Positions 49,787 to 61,825 are shown, counted from the first letter of the stretch. The stretch: 64,000 nt of DNA from Pyropia haitanensis (GCA_008729055.1 SDUX01000005.1:1310875-1374874), one strand, 5' to 3'. Made by a program: numbers and translations. The notes: generated by a model not told the origin, from the sequence alone.

Positions 49787-52700
49787 TTAAGTGGCTCTTG
49801 TGTTGAAGCGCTCACGGTTGAAGAGCAAATAGTGCGGCGAGTCCATCCATAGCGTTCCCACCACCGCATCCACCGCGCGAGCATCGACGTGCCGCCGGCG
49901 CCCACCAACGCTCGAGAAGCACTTCAACTCCCGCCGGCGTTCCGCCAAGCCGTACTGGCCAACGCGGTCCACAGCAGACTTCACGCACTCAATGTACGCG
50001 TACGGCACTGCCTCGACGCCCACGACAACCAAGGCGTAAAGGTCAACAAAGCCGTAGGCATTCACCTCGTAGTTCTCAATTCCTCAACTTGGCCCCCTCC
50101 GTCGCGCGGTCGAGAGAACCCTGACGAGGTTGCTCGGACATCTGCCTCTATCCGCGTCCGACGAGGCCCGACGTGATCCGGCAATGGCACCGTTCTTCAA
50201 TGTTAGTGGGAAGTATTTCTTAGCATACACCGCTTCGGGGACTGGATTGCAGCCCATCAAATTGAGGACAATTGTCAACTGCTGCAGCTCGGCTCCTTCC
50301 AAGAATGCGGGCTTGTCTCTCGGAGGAAGCAGCGACCAGCAGGAAGCCTCCTCATTGGATAAGGAGTACTCGCCTTTTGGAGCGCTGGTGTCCGTTCTCC
50401 GATGTCCGGTCGCTTCGATCAAGTCATCCGGGGCATGCAGTTCAGCAAAACTCGTGACGAGCTCCGACTTACACGTTCTCGCCATAGCAAATGCGAGCGA
50501 CTTGTAAGGCTTGCTTTGAAGCTTGAAGAGCTTGGGGAGGGCGCCAATGTACCCCTCCATCGGAAAGTGCCAGTAAACCCAGGCCGGGCCGCATGCTTTG
50601 AGGTTGGGGACAATGTCCAGCAGCGCCGCGATGGTGGAGCGGCAGACCGGCGTGCGCTCCCAGCTTCCGCAATAGATAATGGAGTAAAACTTGAGGCAAG
50701 AGCTTTTCAGCTCCGAGTCGACCGCCGATACGTCGGCTTCCGACCGCCCGTATGGAAGGAACAGTAGGCGAGACGCAGCCCAGAGGGACATGAACATCCC
50801 GTACGCGTCTTCTTGGAAGCGGTTGTGCAGCACCACCTCGCCTGTAGACAGGATGAAAAACATCCAATCGACGGCTTGTAAAATCGATACCGCCAGTGAA
50901 CGTCGCGCACCGCTCGCGCCTGCAAGGTAGGAATTATCAGCTGCCAGTCCACGTCCCACTGCGACGACCTCGGCCGCGATCATCGCGTACGGATCGGCAT
51001 TCGCGCCCGGCAGTGTGAGCTCCCCGAAAAATAATTGCCAGAAAAAAGGCACAACAATTTGCAAAATTAAGTGCATCGTGTCGTATGGCATCGCGGCTGC
51101 TCCTGCGCGCCGGAGATACTCCAAGCTTGCGTACTCAGTCCGGTCTTCCGCAGCGGGACCAAAAAGTAGAGAAGGCCCTTTGTCGCCAGTTTGCTTTGCC
51201 AGATCTGCGATGTACTGAGCACTCCGTCCGTTTCTCTGCGCTTGCTCGACGACAGCCCCTGGGTGCTGGAGCCACGTTTCCGGACGACGAGCCGTTCCAG
51301 ACGCGGTGATGGAATAAAGCGTCGCACCGGAGCTCGGGTGGATCGGTTGATAGTAGTAGTGAGTGCCCCTAAGCACGCGACTGAAGTCTTGAAAGCGATT
51401 GGGGCACCGACCATTGTGGCCAGTGGTGTTGAGGAGCTTGGTACGAGCTGGCATGTCCGTCGTCACCTGGAGAGCAAAAGCCGTCAGGGTGTGACGCTCG
51501 GTAGATCCTGCGACATGTATGCCCGATCTTCCCACTGCTAACGACTTCAACTCGTCCGCAATTGGCGGCAGGAATGACTCCAAGTCAACAGACTGCTTGA
51601 AGCCTGGAGAAATCGTCACCAACACCTGCGAAGAATTCTTGGATCGAGTACTTGGGTTCAAATTTAGGACGGTGGCGATAACTAGCCAACCTTGGGAGCC
51701 GTTCTGCCGCCAGGCCTCGAAGCCATCGGTGGCGAGGCTCAGAGCAACGGAGGTGTTGTTCTGAAAGAGGCCCCGTGCCACGGCGTCACGGAAGATGGAG
51801 CGTTCATACTAGTCCCGCAGCCCAGCGAGTGGGAGAGTGGCCGCATGCCTAGCATCAGCCATGGCCTCCATCATGTCTAGACTGAGGCGAGGGTCCTCCA
51901 GCATGGCTGTGAGCCATGCAGTCAAAGACCAGTACGCCACAGGACCGGCAGCGGCCCCATTCGCCTTGTACCTGCCTGCACCGCACACGTCGCAAGCACT
52001 GACGTGCTGCCTGGGCCCAGTAAAGGCACCACATCCCTGGGGACATGCATTCACTCAGCGCTCATACAAGTTGACGCTGGCGTTGATAAATGCGCTCAAC
52101 TTCTACGGCGTCTTTCGCTGCACGTACCGGCTGCGCTGAAGAAGATAAGCCTCAGTTGCGGCACGAGTCATGCTGTGCGTACATAGGAAAGTGTAGGCCA
52201 CGAAGTCGTCAACATTTCGCTTAAAATCGTCGACGGTAAGACAAACCTTGTTCACAGGCACAGCTGCTGCGGCATGGGCGGCGGGTGGAACAGCATCGTG
52301 ATGGAGGTTATCATCATCGTTGAAAAAAAGTAATTCTTTCTCCGCTGATGAGCCGTCCGTCGAGCTGCCCCACCCATCGACTTCTGCCGGAGGGTCGACG
52401 GCATCCCCCCCAGCACCCGAGAAGCCATCGAGCGCCTCTTCATCGTACTCATCACTGCTGCAGGCGCCCGCCGTGGCGCCGCTCAGCGTGCCGCTGCCAC
52501 CCACGTCATCCCCGCACAGCACAACGTCACCGCCTCCGCCTTGGCCGCCGTCCAACACATCCGGCACTCCCGCCACGTCCACGCCGCCGTCATCCGTGTA
52601 CCCGCCCCCCCGCTTGCTGCCGGCGTTGAGCTCTACAGCTCCGCCTAAGTCGCCGTCGCCAGGTTCGTCGACGCCACCATCAGCCGGGCCGCCACCGTCG

Positions 52701-52880
52701 TGCAACGCGCTGCCGCCTCCGAGACGCCGCCGCTTGGGCAGTTGGTGCCGGTACCACGTAGCGCGGGACACAACCCGTCCACAATCCGCGTCAACGAAGG
52801 AGCAGACGTGGCAGTGGCACGCGCGAGCCGTAGGGCCCGTACGGTCCGAGACAGCGGCGGTGAGGGGATCAAAATATCGT
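49787..52880 (-). pseudogene. tnp2-type (CACTA superfamily) transposase with four in-frame stops
   Basis: A single reading frame runs from about 52,880 to 49,787 with no frameshift. It is interrupted by TAG (52,103-52,105), TGA (52,055-52,057), TAG (51,809-51,811) and TGA (50,084-50,086). Order: a zinc-binding N-terminus (CHCHVCSF...RATWYRH, about 52,790); an acidic/Gly linker; CPQGCGAF with CDVCGAGRY (about 52,030); catalytic Asp in LSLATDGFEAW (51,725); second Asp in MPYDTMHLIL (51,079); and Glu in HFPMEGYIGAL (50,555). The last part is YGFVDLYALVVVG (about 50,050). Motifs across all four stops are conserved, so it was one protein of roughly 1,000 residues. A GT-AG intron starting at GTACGT (52,127-52,122) could remove the first two stops, but not the other two. 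No ATG is seen upstream of the zinc motif; a CTCCCAG acceptor-like site at about 52,890 suggests an earlier exon. Confidence 0.85.
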
Positions 52881-54690
52881 GAGGTAAGGCTGGGAGAGGG
52901 GGAGGGGGGCGACTGAGGGGGGGGACGGAAGCCGGAACCGACGGGGAATACAAAAATGTCGTGTAGGCAGCGCAGGCGGGGGGGTTGGGTGCGGCCTGGT
53001 TTATGGAGGAGGACGCCAGGAGTCGAGCTACAACACGCGGGAAGAGCTTTTAGTAGCCTAGCGTGGCGGGTATGCACGAGCTGTAGCAGAGCGGTCGTGC
53101 GGGCTGGGAATGGGAGGCTGTGGACCTGAGAACAACGGGGAGAGTTGCATGGCCTTGTGTCCAGCAGACTGTGGCACGTGCTGAGTGTATCGCGCGCGCG
53201 GAGTGTCTGTGGTGCGCGCGGCTCGTGTGTGGCGAGCGAGTGGTGGCTGCTTCCAGCAAGGTCGCGAGCGCTTCCATTCTTGTGGTACCACCTCACGCCA
53301 TGTGGGTTACTTTCCGCCACCTTGTGTAAGCCATTTCTCGGATCACTCTGGAATATTCGAGAAGCAAGCCTGCGTCCGACGAGTCGGTCCCGGGGGGAGC
53401 TTCTGGTCTGTGTGTCTGCTGTGGCTTCGTTCTGTTCTCACCCGATGGCTCCAGGCGACAAGCCCGATTTCGGGGTGCGAACCCCGATTACGGGGCGAGA
53501 AAACCCAGAGATCTGGGTTGTTTTTTCCCGTAGGGCCCCTACCGCGCCAACGAGCCGCGACCTCGCCACGGCGGCCGCCTCAGCAGCGACCGCCAGCGGG
53601 CGGCCCTTGAACCCCCGGCGGCGGCGGGGGCGGTGTTGCGGCGCAGTCGCCGTGCCGCCGCGTCCACGAGATGCGCCGCCGCGGGATTCATCGTCCGCAG
53701 CGATGACCGGTGAGCAGCGGCACGCCAAGCCGCCACCGACGGCGCGCCGCGACGGTGATGTGGGTCTGCGCCCGCCGTGTCGGCGGCGTTGGGCTGTCAC
53801 CCGATGAGCGGTTCGCGGGCGAGGGTTGAGCGGCGGCGGCGGCGGTGTCCTCTGCTCCCGGTCCTCGCCGTTGCAAGAAGCGCGGCGCAGGAGGCGTAAA
53901 CCGGCGCATACGGACGTACGGCTGCCCTGGACAGGGCGCTGTTGTTTTCAAAGCGCGCCCCAGCCAGGCACAGCTCGCCACGCCTTTCCGCACCGCCGCA
54001 AAAACGCCATCGCGGCCGCCACAACCGCCATCAACGCCATTGTTACTTCTGCTGTAGCCTCCGCTGCTGACGTCAGCCGACACGCAGAAATGGCGGCAGC
54101 AGCCGTAGCAGCGCCTGCTAGGTCGCCCAGAGCGCTTTGATGATGTTGCCACCTCTACCATCCGGCGACCCCCCGGACGGTCCCGGCTGCCCAGAGGCGG
54201 ACGGGCGCGGGACACACCCGTACGGGAGGATGGGGGGCGCGGGCTGCCGGTCGCAGGACGAAACGGGTCCAAGGCGGAGGGCCGGATCCGGTCTCGCGCC
54301 CGTCCCGTGATCGAATCATGAGGGAATGCTTCTTTATATTTGTGAGGGATATCGTCCCTAAGAAGGACCACGTACTGGGGGTACTACTGGGGGACTACTG
54401 GGGTCTTAAACATGTACTGGAGGTCCAGCTGACGCAGAAACGGGGTCGAAACCTCACGGACCCTCCACGAATCTGGAAGGCAAGTTGTTGATTCACACGA
54501 AGGGGGCTACATTGGGGAATATCTCCAGAATCTCAGCTGCAGTCGACTGCGAAGTCAGCTTCAGAGCTGGATGAGGGCACTTGGTCAACACGTCACATGG
54601 CTTGAACGTCTCTCAGGCAATCAGAACCAATCAAAATGAACCGGTCAACACGTCAATTGAAGACACAGAGGGCAGCCCGTGCTCTTATGC
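52881..54690. other. Mixed GC-rich DNA, no supported gene
   Basis: 53,050-53,330 would be the 5' region of the tnp2 element. Around 53,464-53,540 the text CCCGATTTCGGGG, CCCCGATTACGGGG and AACCCAGAGATCTGGGTT forms successive small inverted repeats. TACTGGGGG repeats occur at 54,372-54,400. The minus-strand frame 54,371-53,688 has no recognised domain. Confidence 0.4.
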
Positions 54691-55793
54691 TCAAATGGTC
54701 ATCGGTCGTCTTGCACGTTTTCTAACGTCCAATGAGATGATCTTCTCCAGGTCGCCAGGGCGGGGGGGGGTGGCGTGGCCGGCGAGCCACAGTATCCTGT
54801 GCGGTACGTGGGAAGGGTGTTGCGAGCGGCGACAGTGGCCGCTCTGGGGCCGCTGGGCGTCGCCCAGGGGGTGGCGGCGGTAGCTCCGTCGGACCAGGGA
54901 GGGCCCTTTCTGCGGTTTCGTCGGGTGGGGGACAGGTGGCTCCGTGGGGCGCCAGGGGGGTCTCTTTTCCGCGGTTGTCGTTGGGTGGCGGACAGCATGA
55001 TACGTCATCTTTCCACCACCCCCACCAGTACTCCGCCCCTCGCTTCCACCCCCCACACGTGCCCTCACCTCCACCCCCACCCCCACCTCCACCGCCACCT
55101 CCACCTCCACCCCCACCCTCCGCTACCAGCACCCACCCCACGACCCCGCCCCTTTCCCCCACGACCTCCCCCCCGCACGCACCCATCCGCAAGGTCGAGG
55201 CAGGGGCGACGCCGCCGCTGCCCCGACGGAATCCTGGGGGGGAGGGTCACCGAGATGGCGGCGGCTGGAGTGCGGGAAGGGCGTACCCCGGGGGCGGCTG
55301 CTGTCCTTAGCGGCCTTGCCCCATTTGTCGCGTTCACCCTGGGGCACGGGAGTTCCCCCGCGCCCCCGCCTCGGCGGCGGCGGTCGCGGCGAGGGAGGCG
55401 GCGGCGGCGGCCAGGGGCGGCCGCATTGCCACGCGCGTCGCCCCATCGGCGGGGTGCGTGCCGAGGGCGACGAGGGCGGAGAGGTGGGCGGTGGCGTGGG
55501 CAACGCCGGCGGTCCAGGTCGTGAGGAGGCCCACCGCAGGGGGGGGGGGTAGGAACAGGGGGGAGGGGGGGGGGGGGGCATGGTGGTGGTGGTGATGGTG
55601 GTGGTGGTGGTGGTGGGGGGGGGGGGGGCGGGGGGTGGGGGAGGGGGTGGTGGCACCAGCAGGTGCGGCGGCAGGGGCGACCCCGGCGGTGGCGGTGGCG
55701 GCGCTGCGGGTGCTGCGGGGGGGGAAGAGGGGGATGCGGCTGGCGCTGCTGCTGTTTCAGGAGGGGGAATGAATTGGACCGGACGGGATGTGT
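54691..55793. other. Low-complexity purine/pyrimidine DNA
   Basis: CCACCC/CCACCT microsatellite-like DNA at about 55,068-55,130; G-runs and (GGT)n at 55,540-55,650 with strong G-quadruplex potential. Frames on either strand are Pro/Gly/Ala polymers or short; none supported. A minus-strand piece at 55,534-55,334 is protein-like but unrecognised. Confidence 0.5.
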
Positions 55794-58700
55794 TTACTCG
55801 TGGTCTCTTCCCCGTGTCCGAGGGTCAAACGCATTGGTAAAGAAGCGCTGTGCCGTCGTCTCCTCCCATGTCTTTCGCTCTTCTGTGGGCATGACCCTGT
55901 GACTGTGACGAGTGCACAGGTCCTCCCAGTCGTACTTGACACTAACCAGGCCCACAATGGCACTGACGGGAATGGCATCAAGGGTAATGGCTCTGGCACC
56001 AGGCCGCACCGACCATCTGAGATGCTGGCACCCATACGAGGATAGGACGCAACCAGGCTCAGGATCCACCGTCTGGGAGCGACTGGCGACCAGTCGCTCC
56101 CAGGTGCCGCTCGCGTTCGCCAGAACCGCCTCGGCACGGCCGATGACGATGGCGCCGGTGGCGTCTCGGTAGCGCACCCAGTCATACCACGCCCTCCCCC
56201 AGAGCTCAGGCGCCGCGCGCACCGTGAAGTCTGCACGCCCTTGGCTGGACATTGCAGCATCCCCAAAAAATGTCGAGTTACGGACAAGCAGGATCGTACT
56301 GGCCGGGAGACCCACAGCGTCAACCAGGCCCGACAGACGACGACTGCTCGCCAAGGCCCCCAACGTCATGCGACGGCCACGCCTGCGAATACGGCGCGGC
56401 CTCGGGCGCTGCTGGTCACCAGCGGCGTCCAGGTCACCAGCGGCGTCCAGTTTGCTCTGCCGCTCCTGGGTGAGAAGCTCAGTGACCTGCTCCACCAAAA
56501 GCAGCTGCTCCAGGAAGTCCGTCCGCTTGTGGTTGGTCAGTCGATATGCCAACTTGACTAGCTTGTGCAGCTGCTCATTGTAGCTAGTGTTGCCGTCGTG
56601 CATGTTGCCTCGGAGACGGAACTCATCGAAGACATGGGCCGCCAGCTTGTGCAGCTTGGTCGTATGGGAGGGCCCCAGCACAGGCTGGTACAGGTCCAGC
56701 GCCCAGTGTTGAGCTCGGATGGCCAAAAGTTCCGCCTCGTCCAGCGTGAGGCCCGTGCCTCCGCCCAGGCAGCAGTCTGCGAACAGCCCCTTGGTGAGAG
56801 CGGCAAACTCCGCCACCGCTGTCGTCAGAATCCGGTGGTCGACACCGGTAGCGCCTCCGAGACCCACCACGGCAAAAAGGGAGGAATGGCAGGGCGCTCC
56901 TGTTCTCCCGGCCAGTAAGTGTTGCCTGCTTCTTGTCTGCCTTGACAAAGATTCTGAAGGCAATACGAGACGTCATGAGTGTAGGTGCATGGACATTCAA
57001 TGGAAGAAGAGGGGCGGCTCGGGAGCGCACATTTAGACACACCGCCATGCTACCGTCACGACATGATCAACTCCACGTCAGAAACTACTGACCGGTAGGA
57101 GTCTACTGGCTGGTATATCTCTAATACCCAACAGTGCACGCAGCACGCAGTACGGAAGAGCATTCCGCTGCGTACACTCCAGCCCTCTCCAATCGCCCCC
57201 ACTGGCACTCTACTCATCAGAAACGTACCCAGGGTAGATGGTCGGCACGTCGAGCCGGCGGGAGGCATGTTTGAAGCGCAGATTCATGGTTGCCTGCAGA
57301 CTGCTCGCGGAGTCGAGGTTGAGCTGCCTGCCCACTTCACTGGCCAGCTTGCTGAGGTACTCCGGGACACCATTGTGCACGTACCGGTTCACGCCGTTAT
57401 CCATGACCTGTCATTGATGGAAGACGCATGACCAGAGAAGCGACAGATATGTACAGGCCAGTCAGGACTTCGGCAAGAACCGGCGTCTAGAGGAAAGGAA
57501 GCACACGCCAAAAGCAAGAGTCAAAGATGGGAGAGGGCAGAGGGCAGGGGATTAGACTTACATGCAACCGGTCAAAGCCGGGCAGGCAATACAGCAGCTC
57601 CGGGCCATTGCCAAGACCCGCCCAGGCGGCCAGCGCCGGCACCACACTGTTCAGGCTATGTAGCAGCTCCAGCTTAGCACGCCGTGTGGCAGCGCCCCAA
57701 AACTCCCCCATTGTCGCGTTGGCGATCTGCGCAGAGACTGTCTCTGCCACCACCCGCGAGCGGGCGTCCACCCCCTCAGCCGCACACGACGCGTCTCGCG
57801 GGCACATGCACGGGGTGCAGGGAAACTGACACCCAGAGGCCTTCAGGCACATGACAGCCCGCTCCTCTGGCTGGTCGCAGACATAGAGGAGCGCTCGTGG
57901 GGAGATCAGCTGACGGCCGCCACCCGGCAGGTCCAGCAATGTGCCTTCATGGCTGGCCTGCATGCATGTCCGGACGACCACGTGCAGGATCCGCTGCAGG
58001 AGCTGTGCCCGCACATCCTGGCCCTTACCCGAGTCCAGGAAGCGTCCAGCAACTTGGGGGATAAAGGCAAGGGTGACCCACCTCTCCTGCTTGGACTTGT
58101 GGTTCAGGATCCGCATGCGCGAGGGGTAAGCACTCACCGCCCCGCTGCCGCTCAGGACGGTTGCGTCGGAGTAGATGTGGAGTCCAAGCACCCGGCAGGT
58201 AGGATAAATGGTCCCTATGACGTGCCGCCGGTGCTCCGCAAACATCTCCCCATCCCAGCCATCGCGCAGGACCTGGTTTGCACTGGGTGCCTGTCCAGCA
58301 GCTTCTTGCGGGCCAGTAGCTTGTCCGGCTCGGCCTTCCGCACATCCTTCTGAAGCATCCTCTGGTCCCCAGCGCAGGTCCTCTGGTCTTGCCAGCTTGA
58401 TCTCCCGTCGCACAGCTTCGAGGGCGTCCCGGAAGAACACCTTGTAGGTGCCGCCCTCGATGCGCATGTTGATCTTCCGCCACCCCAACGGCGCGACCAA
58501 TGCCCGCTTCTCCGCGCGCATGGCAGTGATAAACCGGATCAAGGTGGGAAACGCCCTTGCAAACGGTGCCGTCGTGGCGCCGCCAGCCCTTTCCACCCGT
58601 AGCGTGTAGTGGTACAGGCGGCGGAGCTCATTCTGCGTCATCCCCACACCGCCTTCCGTGCAGGCGTGGATGAAGACGAAGCGGAGCTGGGCGGAGGTGA

Positions 58701-59337
58701 AAGGAGAGAGCTTTTCAGGCACCGGAAAAGCTGTGACAGCATTGTCGGTGTTGCCCAAGAGCTCATAATATGAAAACACTTTGGCGCACACCCCGGCCGA
58801 GGGCCCGTCCCGTGGCACACCCTCCTCACAACCATTCCCAGCGCTCTCAACATCCCTTCCCGGCGCGAAGTCTGACGCTTCATCACCAGCCGCACTACCA
58901 CCAGACGGGGTCGGAGGAGAGCGCCGCCGGCGCCCAACTCGCCGTCTTCTGCCGCCGCACCGATTACCCCGTCTCGATGACTGGGCAGCAACGCAGGCTC
59001 GGTTTGCCTGCTCTGGGCTTGTGAAGGTGCGGATCAGCTCAAAAAAAACGGGATCACCTCCACCAACCTCCCGCACAGACGGGCCAGCAACAGCTGCCGT
59101 AGGACCAGAGACGCCATCCGTCGCGGTGACCTCCGCCCGTTCGTTGTCCTCTTGGCCAGATGGTGCAGAAGGGGAGCCCTCGTCGGTGTCCACGCACAGG
59201 CAACGGACAGGAGCGCAGCGATCCAGAAGGCTGGAAATGTCAGCCGGCTGGACGTTATGCCCAGCCAGTAGATGCCCAGCTAAGCCGTGCGTCGTCTGGT
59301 AGCCGCGTCTGCAGCGACTCACGGGACACTGGACCAT
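55794..59337 (-). CDS. Plavaka-like (CACTA-related) transposase, three exons, intact
   Basis: Exon 1: 59,337 (ATG) to 57,562. Intron 1: 57,561-57,408 (GTAAGT...CAG). Exon 2: 57,407-57,229. Intron 2 starts GTACGT at 57,228 and ends near 56,940-56,927. Exon 3 runs to the stop at 55,794. Phases fit: exon 1 has 592 whole codons, exon 2 has 179 bases. A C2H2 finger opens the protein (VQCPVSRCRRGYQTTHGLAGH). Candidate catalytic Asp 391 lies in YSDATVLSGSG, followed by YPSRMRILNHKSKQ. A Cys cluster follows (SGCQFPCTPCMCPRDASC). The exon 1/2 join creates DRLHVMDNGVNRYV with the second Asp (595), and exon 3 holds the Glu in YNEQLHKLVKLAYRLTNHK (56,574). This finger, D, LH-MD and E-x-LHK order is that of Plavaka transposases. 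No stop or shift, so possibly functional. The exact acceptor of intron 2 is the main uncertainty. Confidence 0.85.
57408..57561 (-). other. Intron 1 of the Plavaka-like transposase
   Basis: 154 bp, GTAAGT donor and ATGACAG acceptor. Contains an in-frame stop, so removal is required to keep the protein. Confidence 0.85.
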
Positions 59338-59562
59338 GACGCCGTCCACCGCCGTCCACAGCGTCGGAGCCGATCTTCAGTAACACTGATAGGGCCTCTC
59401 ATGAGCCGCCGAGGACGCACAGCCCTGGCCACACTCACCGCACTCACCGCCGATGACACAGGCAGTACTGATTCCTGCGACGCACTGACAAAAGAATCGT
59501 CCACAGAGGACCGCAATGCGACTCACTGCCTGCCCTGTAGAACCTAGGCTCCGGATGATTGG

Positions 59563-59640
59563 CCTGCCCAGTAAAACTTGTCCGCTGCTCGGCAGTAGGT
59601 TTCGACTGCCCAGGACCATGTTGGCCTGCCCAGTCAACCA
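59563..59640. repeat. CTGCCCAG repeats, possible CACTA subterminal sites
   Basis: CTGCCCAG occurs at about 59,564, 59,608 and 59,626, with GGCC before it twice, just upstream of the Plavaka-like gene. CACTA-type elements often carry such subterminal transposase sites. No matching set was found beyond 55,794, so the element ends remain open. 59,641-60,030 shows no gene. Confidence 0.4.
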
Positions 59641-60030
59641 TTGTCAAATCATCTGACCAGTACCGGACTAGTTAGTGCCTTGAGATTGCGCTGGAGGCAC
59701 AGCAATGCCATGGGAAACCTATCACATTCTGGGTCCGTGTATTCTGCTGGGGCCTTGCTGGTTAGTCACTTCTCATATCCCATTGGCTAGTCGGTCGTTG
59801 ACTGCCGGCCAGTCGAGGGGTCGCCAAGTGCCGATTCTGGCTTGTGCCAGTGATCGTTCTTCAAGCGGGGGGGGGGGGCGGGGGCGGGGGGAACCTGTGG
59901 CCACAATTGGCTCTTTCGTGTGACGACCAACGTGCTGGCCAGCAGGCGCCCCAGGGACCGACGCAAGGGGGAGCGGAACCCCTTGGGAGAGCGCGACACC
60001 TCAGTTTTTGGCAGCTCTGGGCTCCCCCAC

Positions 60031-60251
60031 GAGACGACTTTGGGTGAGAGGCCGGCTGGAGCGGCGACGTATGTGGGGCCTGCTGCGGCGTCTTTGGGTG
60101 GGGGGCCTGCTGCGGCGGCGTCCATGGGTGGCAGTCCCGGTGGAACGTCTACGGATGGGCGGCCTGCTGCGGCGTCTTTGGATGGGGGGCGTGCTGCGGT
60201 GTGTTTGAGTGGGGGGCCTGCTGCGGCGTCCCTGCGTGGGGGACAAGCTGA
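60031..60251 (-). repeat. 27-bp minisatellite left of the Harbinger insertion, open reading frame
   Basis: About eight units of 25-30 bp (GGCCTGCTGCGGCGTC plus TTTGGGTGGGG). On the minus strand they read as nine-residue repeats such as KDAAAGPPL, KDAAAGRPS and VDVPPGLPP in a frame open to 59,787. The array continues on the far side of the insertion at 63,603. Confidence 0.7.
60249..60251 (+). repeat. Target duplication TGA, left
   Basis: TGA before the left TIR, matched by TGA at 63,603-63,605. Three bases is the Harbinger rule. Confidence 0.8.
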
Positions 60252-60266
60252 GGCCCGTTCGCAGTT
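60252..60266 (+). repeat. Left TIR of the Harbinger element
   Basis: 15 bp, one mismatch to the inverted right end. Confidence 0.85.
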
Positions 60267-60424
60267 CGCGTACCGTCTCATGTGACGACGGTATATACCT
60301 GCGAAAGGAACGGGAGAGGGGAGTCCGGTCGGTATACCAAATACATAAGTTTTGAACAACTTAACATGACTCTTTTTGAAGTATCACAAACACTGGAGTG
60401 TGACTTGAAGAGTGGGGTGTGCAG

Positions 60425-61669
60425 ATGGTCCGCCCTGCTCGAGCGCCACCAAAGCCCGTTCATATCGCCGCCTACAGCATCATGGACCCCACTCCTATCT
60501 GGCGGGCGGGTGCGTTCATGACGTCTGTGGCTGGAGCCTTGCATGCCCACCGTGGTTTGTTCTCTGACCCCTTTCAATACACATCTGTTTCTGTACCCTT
60601 TTCCGACGTCCGGGCACGCTACGGCGCCCTATTCCCTCGCGCTATGCGCATGTCCGATGGCGCCTTTGATGGCCTGGTGGCACTCTTGCGCCCTCTCTTG
60701 CCCCGTCGTGGCCTCTCTGCGGAGACGCGTACTGCTTTGGCGCTGCGCTATTTGGGAGGCGGTAGCTACGTGGACATTTGCGCGGCGTTTGGGGTACACC
60801 CGGCCTCATTGTACCGCGCAGTGTGGGAGGTCGTGGACGCTGTTAACTCTACCTCTGCACTGGCTCTGGACTTCCAGGTAGGGAACAGTACTCGTCGACT
60901 CGCGTACGCTGCTGGCTTCCAAGCGGGGCGGAATTCCCCGTTCTCCAACGTCATCGGAGCGCTCGATGGCGTGGCGATTGAGCAGGAGCAGCCCCTACCA
61001 TCGGATGTTACGTGCGTGGCCGACTACTACTCTCGGAAGGGCTTCTACGCTTTCAATGTGCAGGCCATTTGTGACGCTTCGTACAAGTTTCGATGGATGT
61101 CCTGCATGAGTCCTGGGTCTTCTCACGACTCGACGGCGTTTTCTTGTACATTGCTCGGGCAGGCGCTCCTGAGGCCGGAGGACCCCATAACAGCGGCGCT
61201 GATTAGGGATGGCCACTGTATTGCGGCAGACGATGCGTACGCTGCAAGCGAGGCATTGGCCGTCCCGTGGCCAGGTGGTGGCAGGGGTGATCGCTGGCGG
61301 GACTCTTACAACTTCCATCTCTCATCCCTCCGTATTCACATTGAGCAGGCTTTTGGGATGCTTGTGTGGCGGTGGGGGGTCTTCTGGCGACCTCTTCGTG
61401 TGCCCTTTTCGAAGCGGCCAGCTTTGATTCGAGCGTGCTTTCGTCTGCATAACTATTGCTGTGACGAGTCCGAGAGCGGTACGGACCGCTTGGCACCGTT
61501 CGCCAACGACCGCGCTGGAGGGAATGTTTACTTGGCGCCGAACGACACCGTGAGTGCCGACCAGCGTGGTCGACGTCGCGACCGGGAGCGCTCCTTGTTG
61601 AGGGTGAAAATGACTCGTCGGGTGGAAGAGCTTGGATTGCTGCGCCCGGGGGTACCTCCCATGTACTGA
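60425..61669 (+). CDS. Harbinger transposase (DDE_Tnp_4 / HARBI1-like)
   Basis: 414 residues from the ATG at 60,425. The N-terminal half includes a helix-turn-helix-like segment at about 95-135 (ALRYLGGGSYVDICAAFGV). The catalytic Asp 181 is in GALDGVAIEQ, the second Asp 270 in ADDAYAAS, and Glu 307 in RIHIEQAFGML followed by RWGVFWRPL. This is the complete DDE set with the usual spacing. RYL, YYSRKGFYAFNVQ and FRLHNYCCDE are family hallmarks. It cuts DNA at the TIRs, normally together with a Myb-like partner, here encoded convergently. No defects seen. Confidence 0.95.
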   Translation: MVRPARAPPKPVHIAAYSIMDPTPIWRAGAFMTSVAGALHAHRGLFSDPFQYTSVSVPFSDVRARYGALFPRAMRMSDGAFDGLVALLRPLLPRRGLSAETRTALALRYLGGGSYVDICAAFGVHPASLYRAVWEVVDAVNSTSALALDFQVGNSTRRLAYAAGFQAGRNSPFSNVIGALDGVAIEQEQPLPSDVTCVADYYSRKGFYAFNVQAICDASYKFRWMSCMSPGSSHDSTAFSCTLLGQALLRPEDPITAALIRDGHCIAADDAYAASEALAVPWPGGGRGDRWRDSYNFHLSSLRIHIEQAFGMLVWRWGVFWRPLRVPFSKRPALIRACFRLHNYCCDESESGTDRLAPFANDRAGGNVYLAPNDTVSADQRGRRRDRERSLLRVKMTRRVEELGLLRPGVPPMY

Positions 61670-61825
61670 ATCAAGTGTGTGCACAAGACATTGTTTTTCC
61701 TACGTGCGCCATGTGCACCGCCCACCGCATTCAAGAAGCCCATGTGTACCGTGGTGCCCTCGCATTACAATCGGACGCAGGATAAACAGCTCTCTAAACG
61801 ACACAGGCAATCCCTTGAAAAACCC

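Noticed and set aside
51781..52130. Introns as explanation for all stops in the tnp2 gene
   Set aside because: One donor-like GTACGT could remove the first two, but sequence around the third and fourth stops reads as conserved protein on both sides without gaps.
49200..53480. CACTA-type ends for the tnp2 element
   Set aside because: No CACTA-like inverted pair or 3-bp duplication could be matched by eye on the two sides.
54722..55192. Minus-strand Gly/Pro frame with PPDE-like text
   Set aside because: Lies across CCACCC microsatellite DNA and has no domain.
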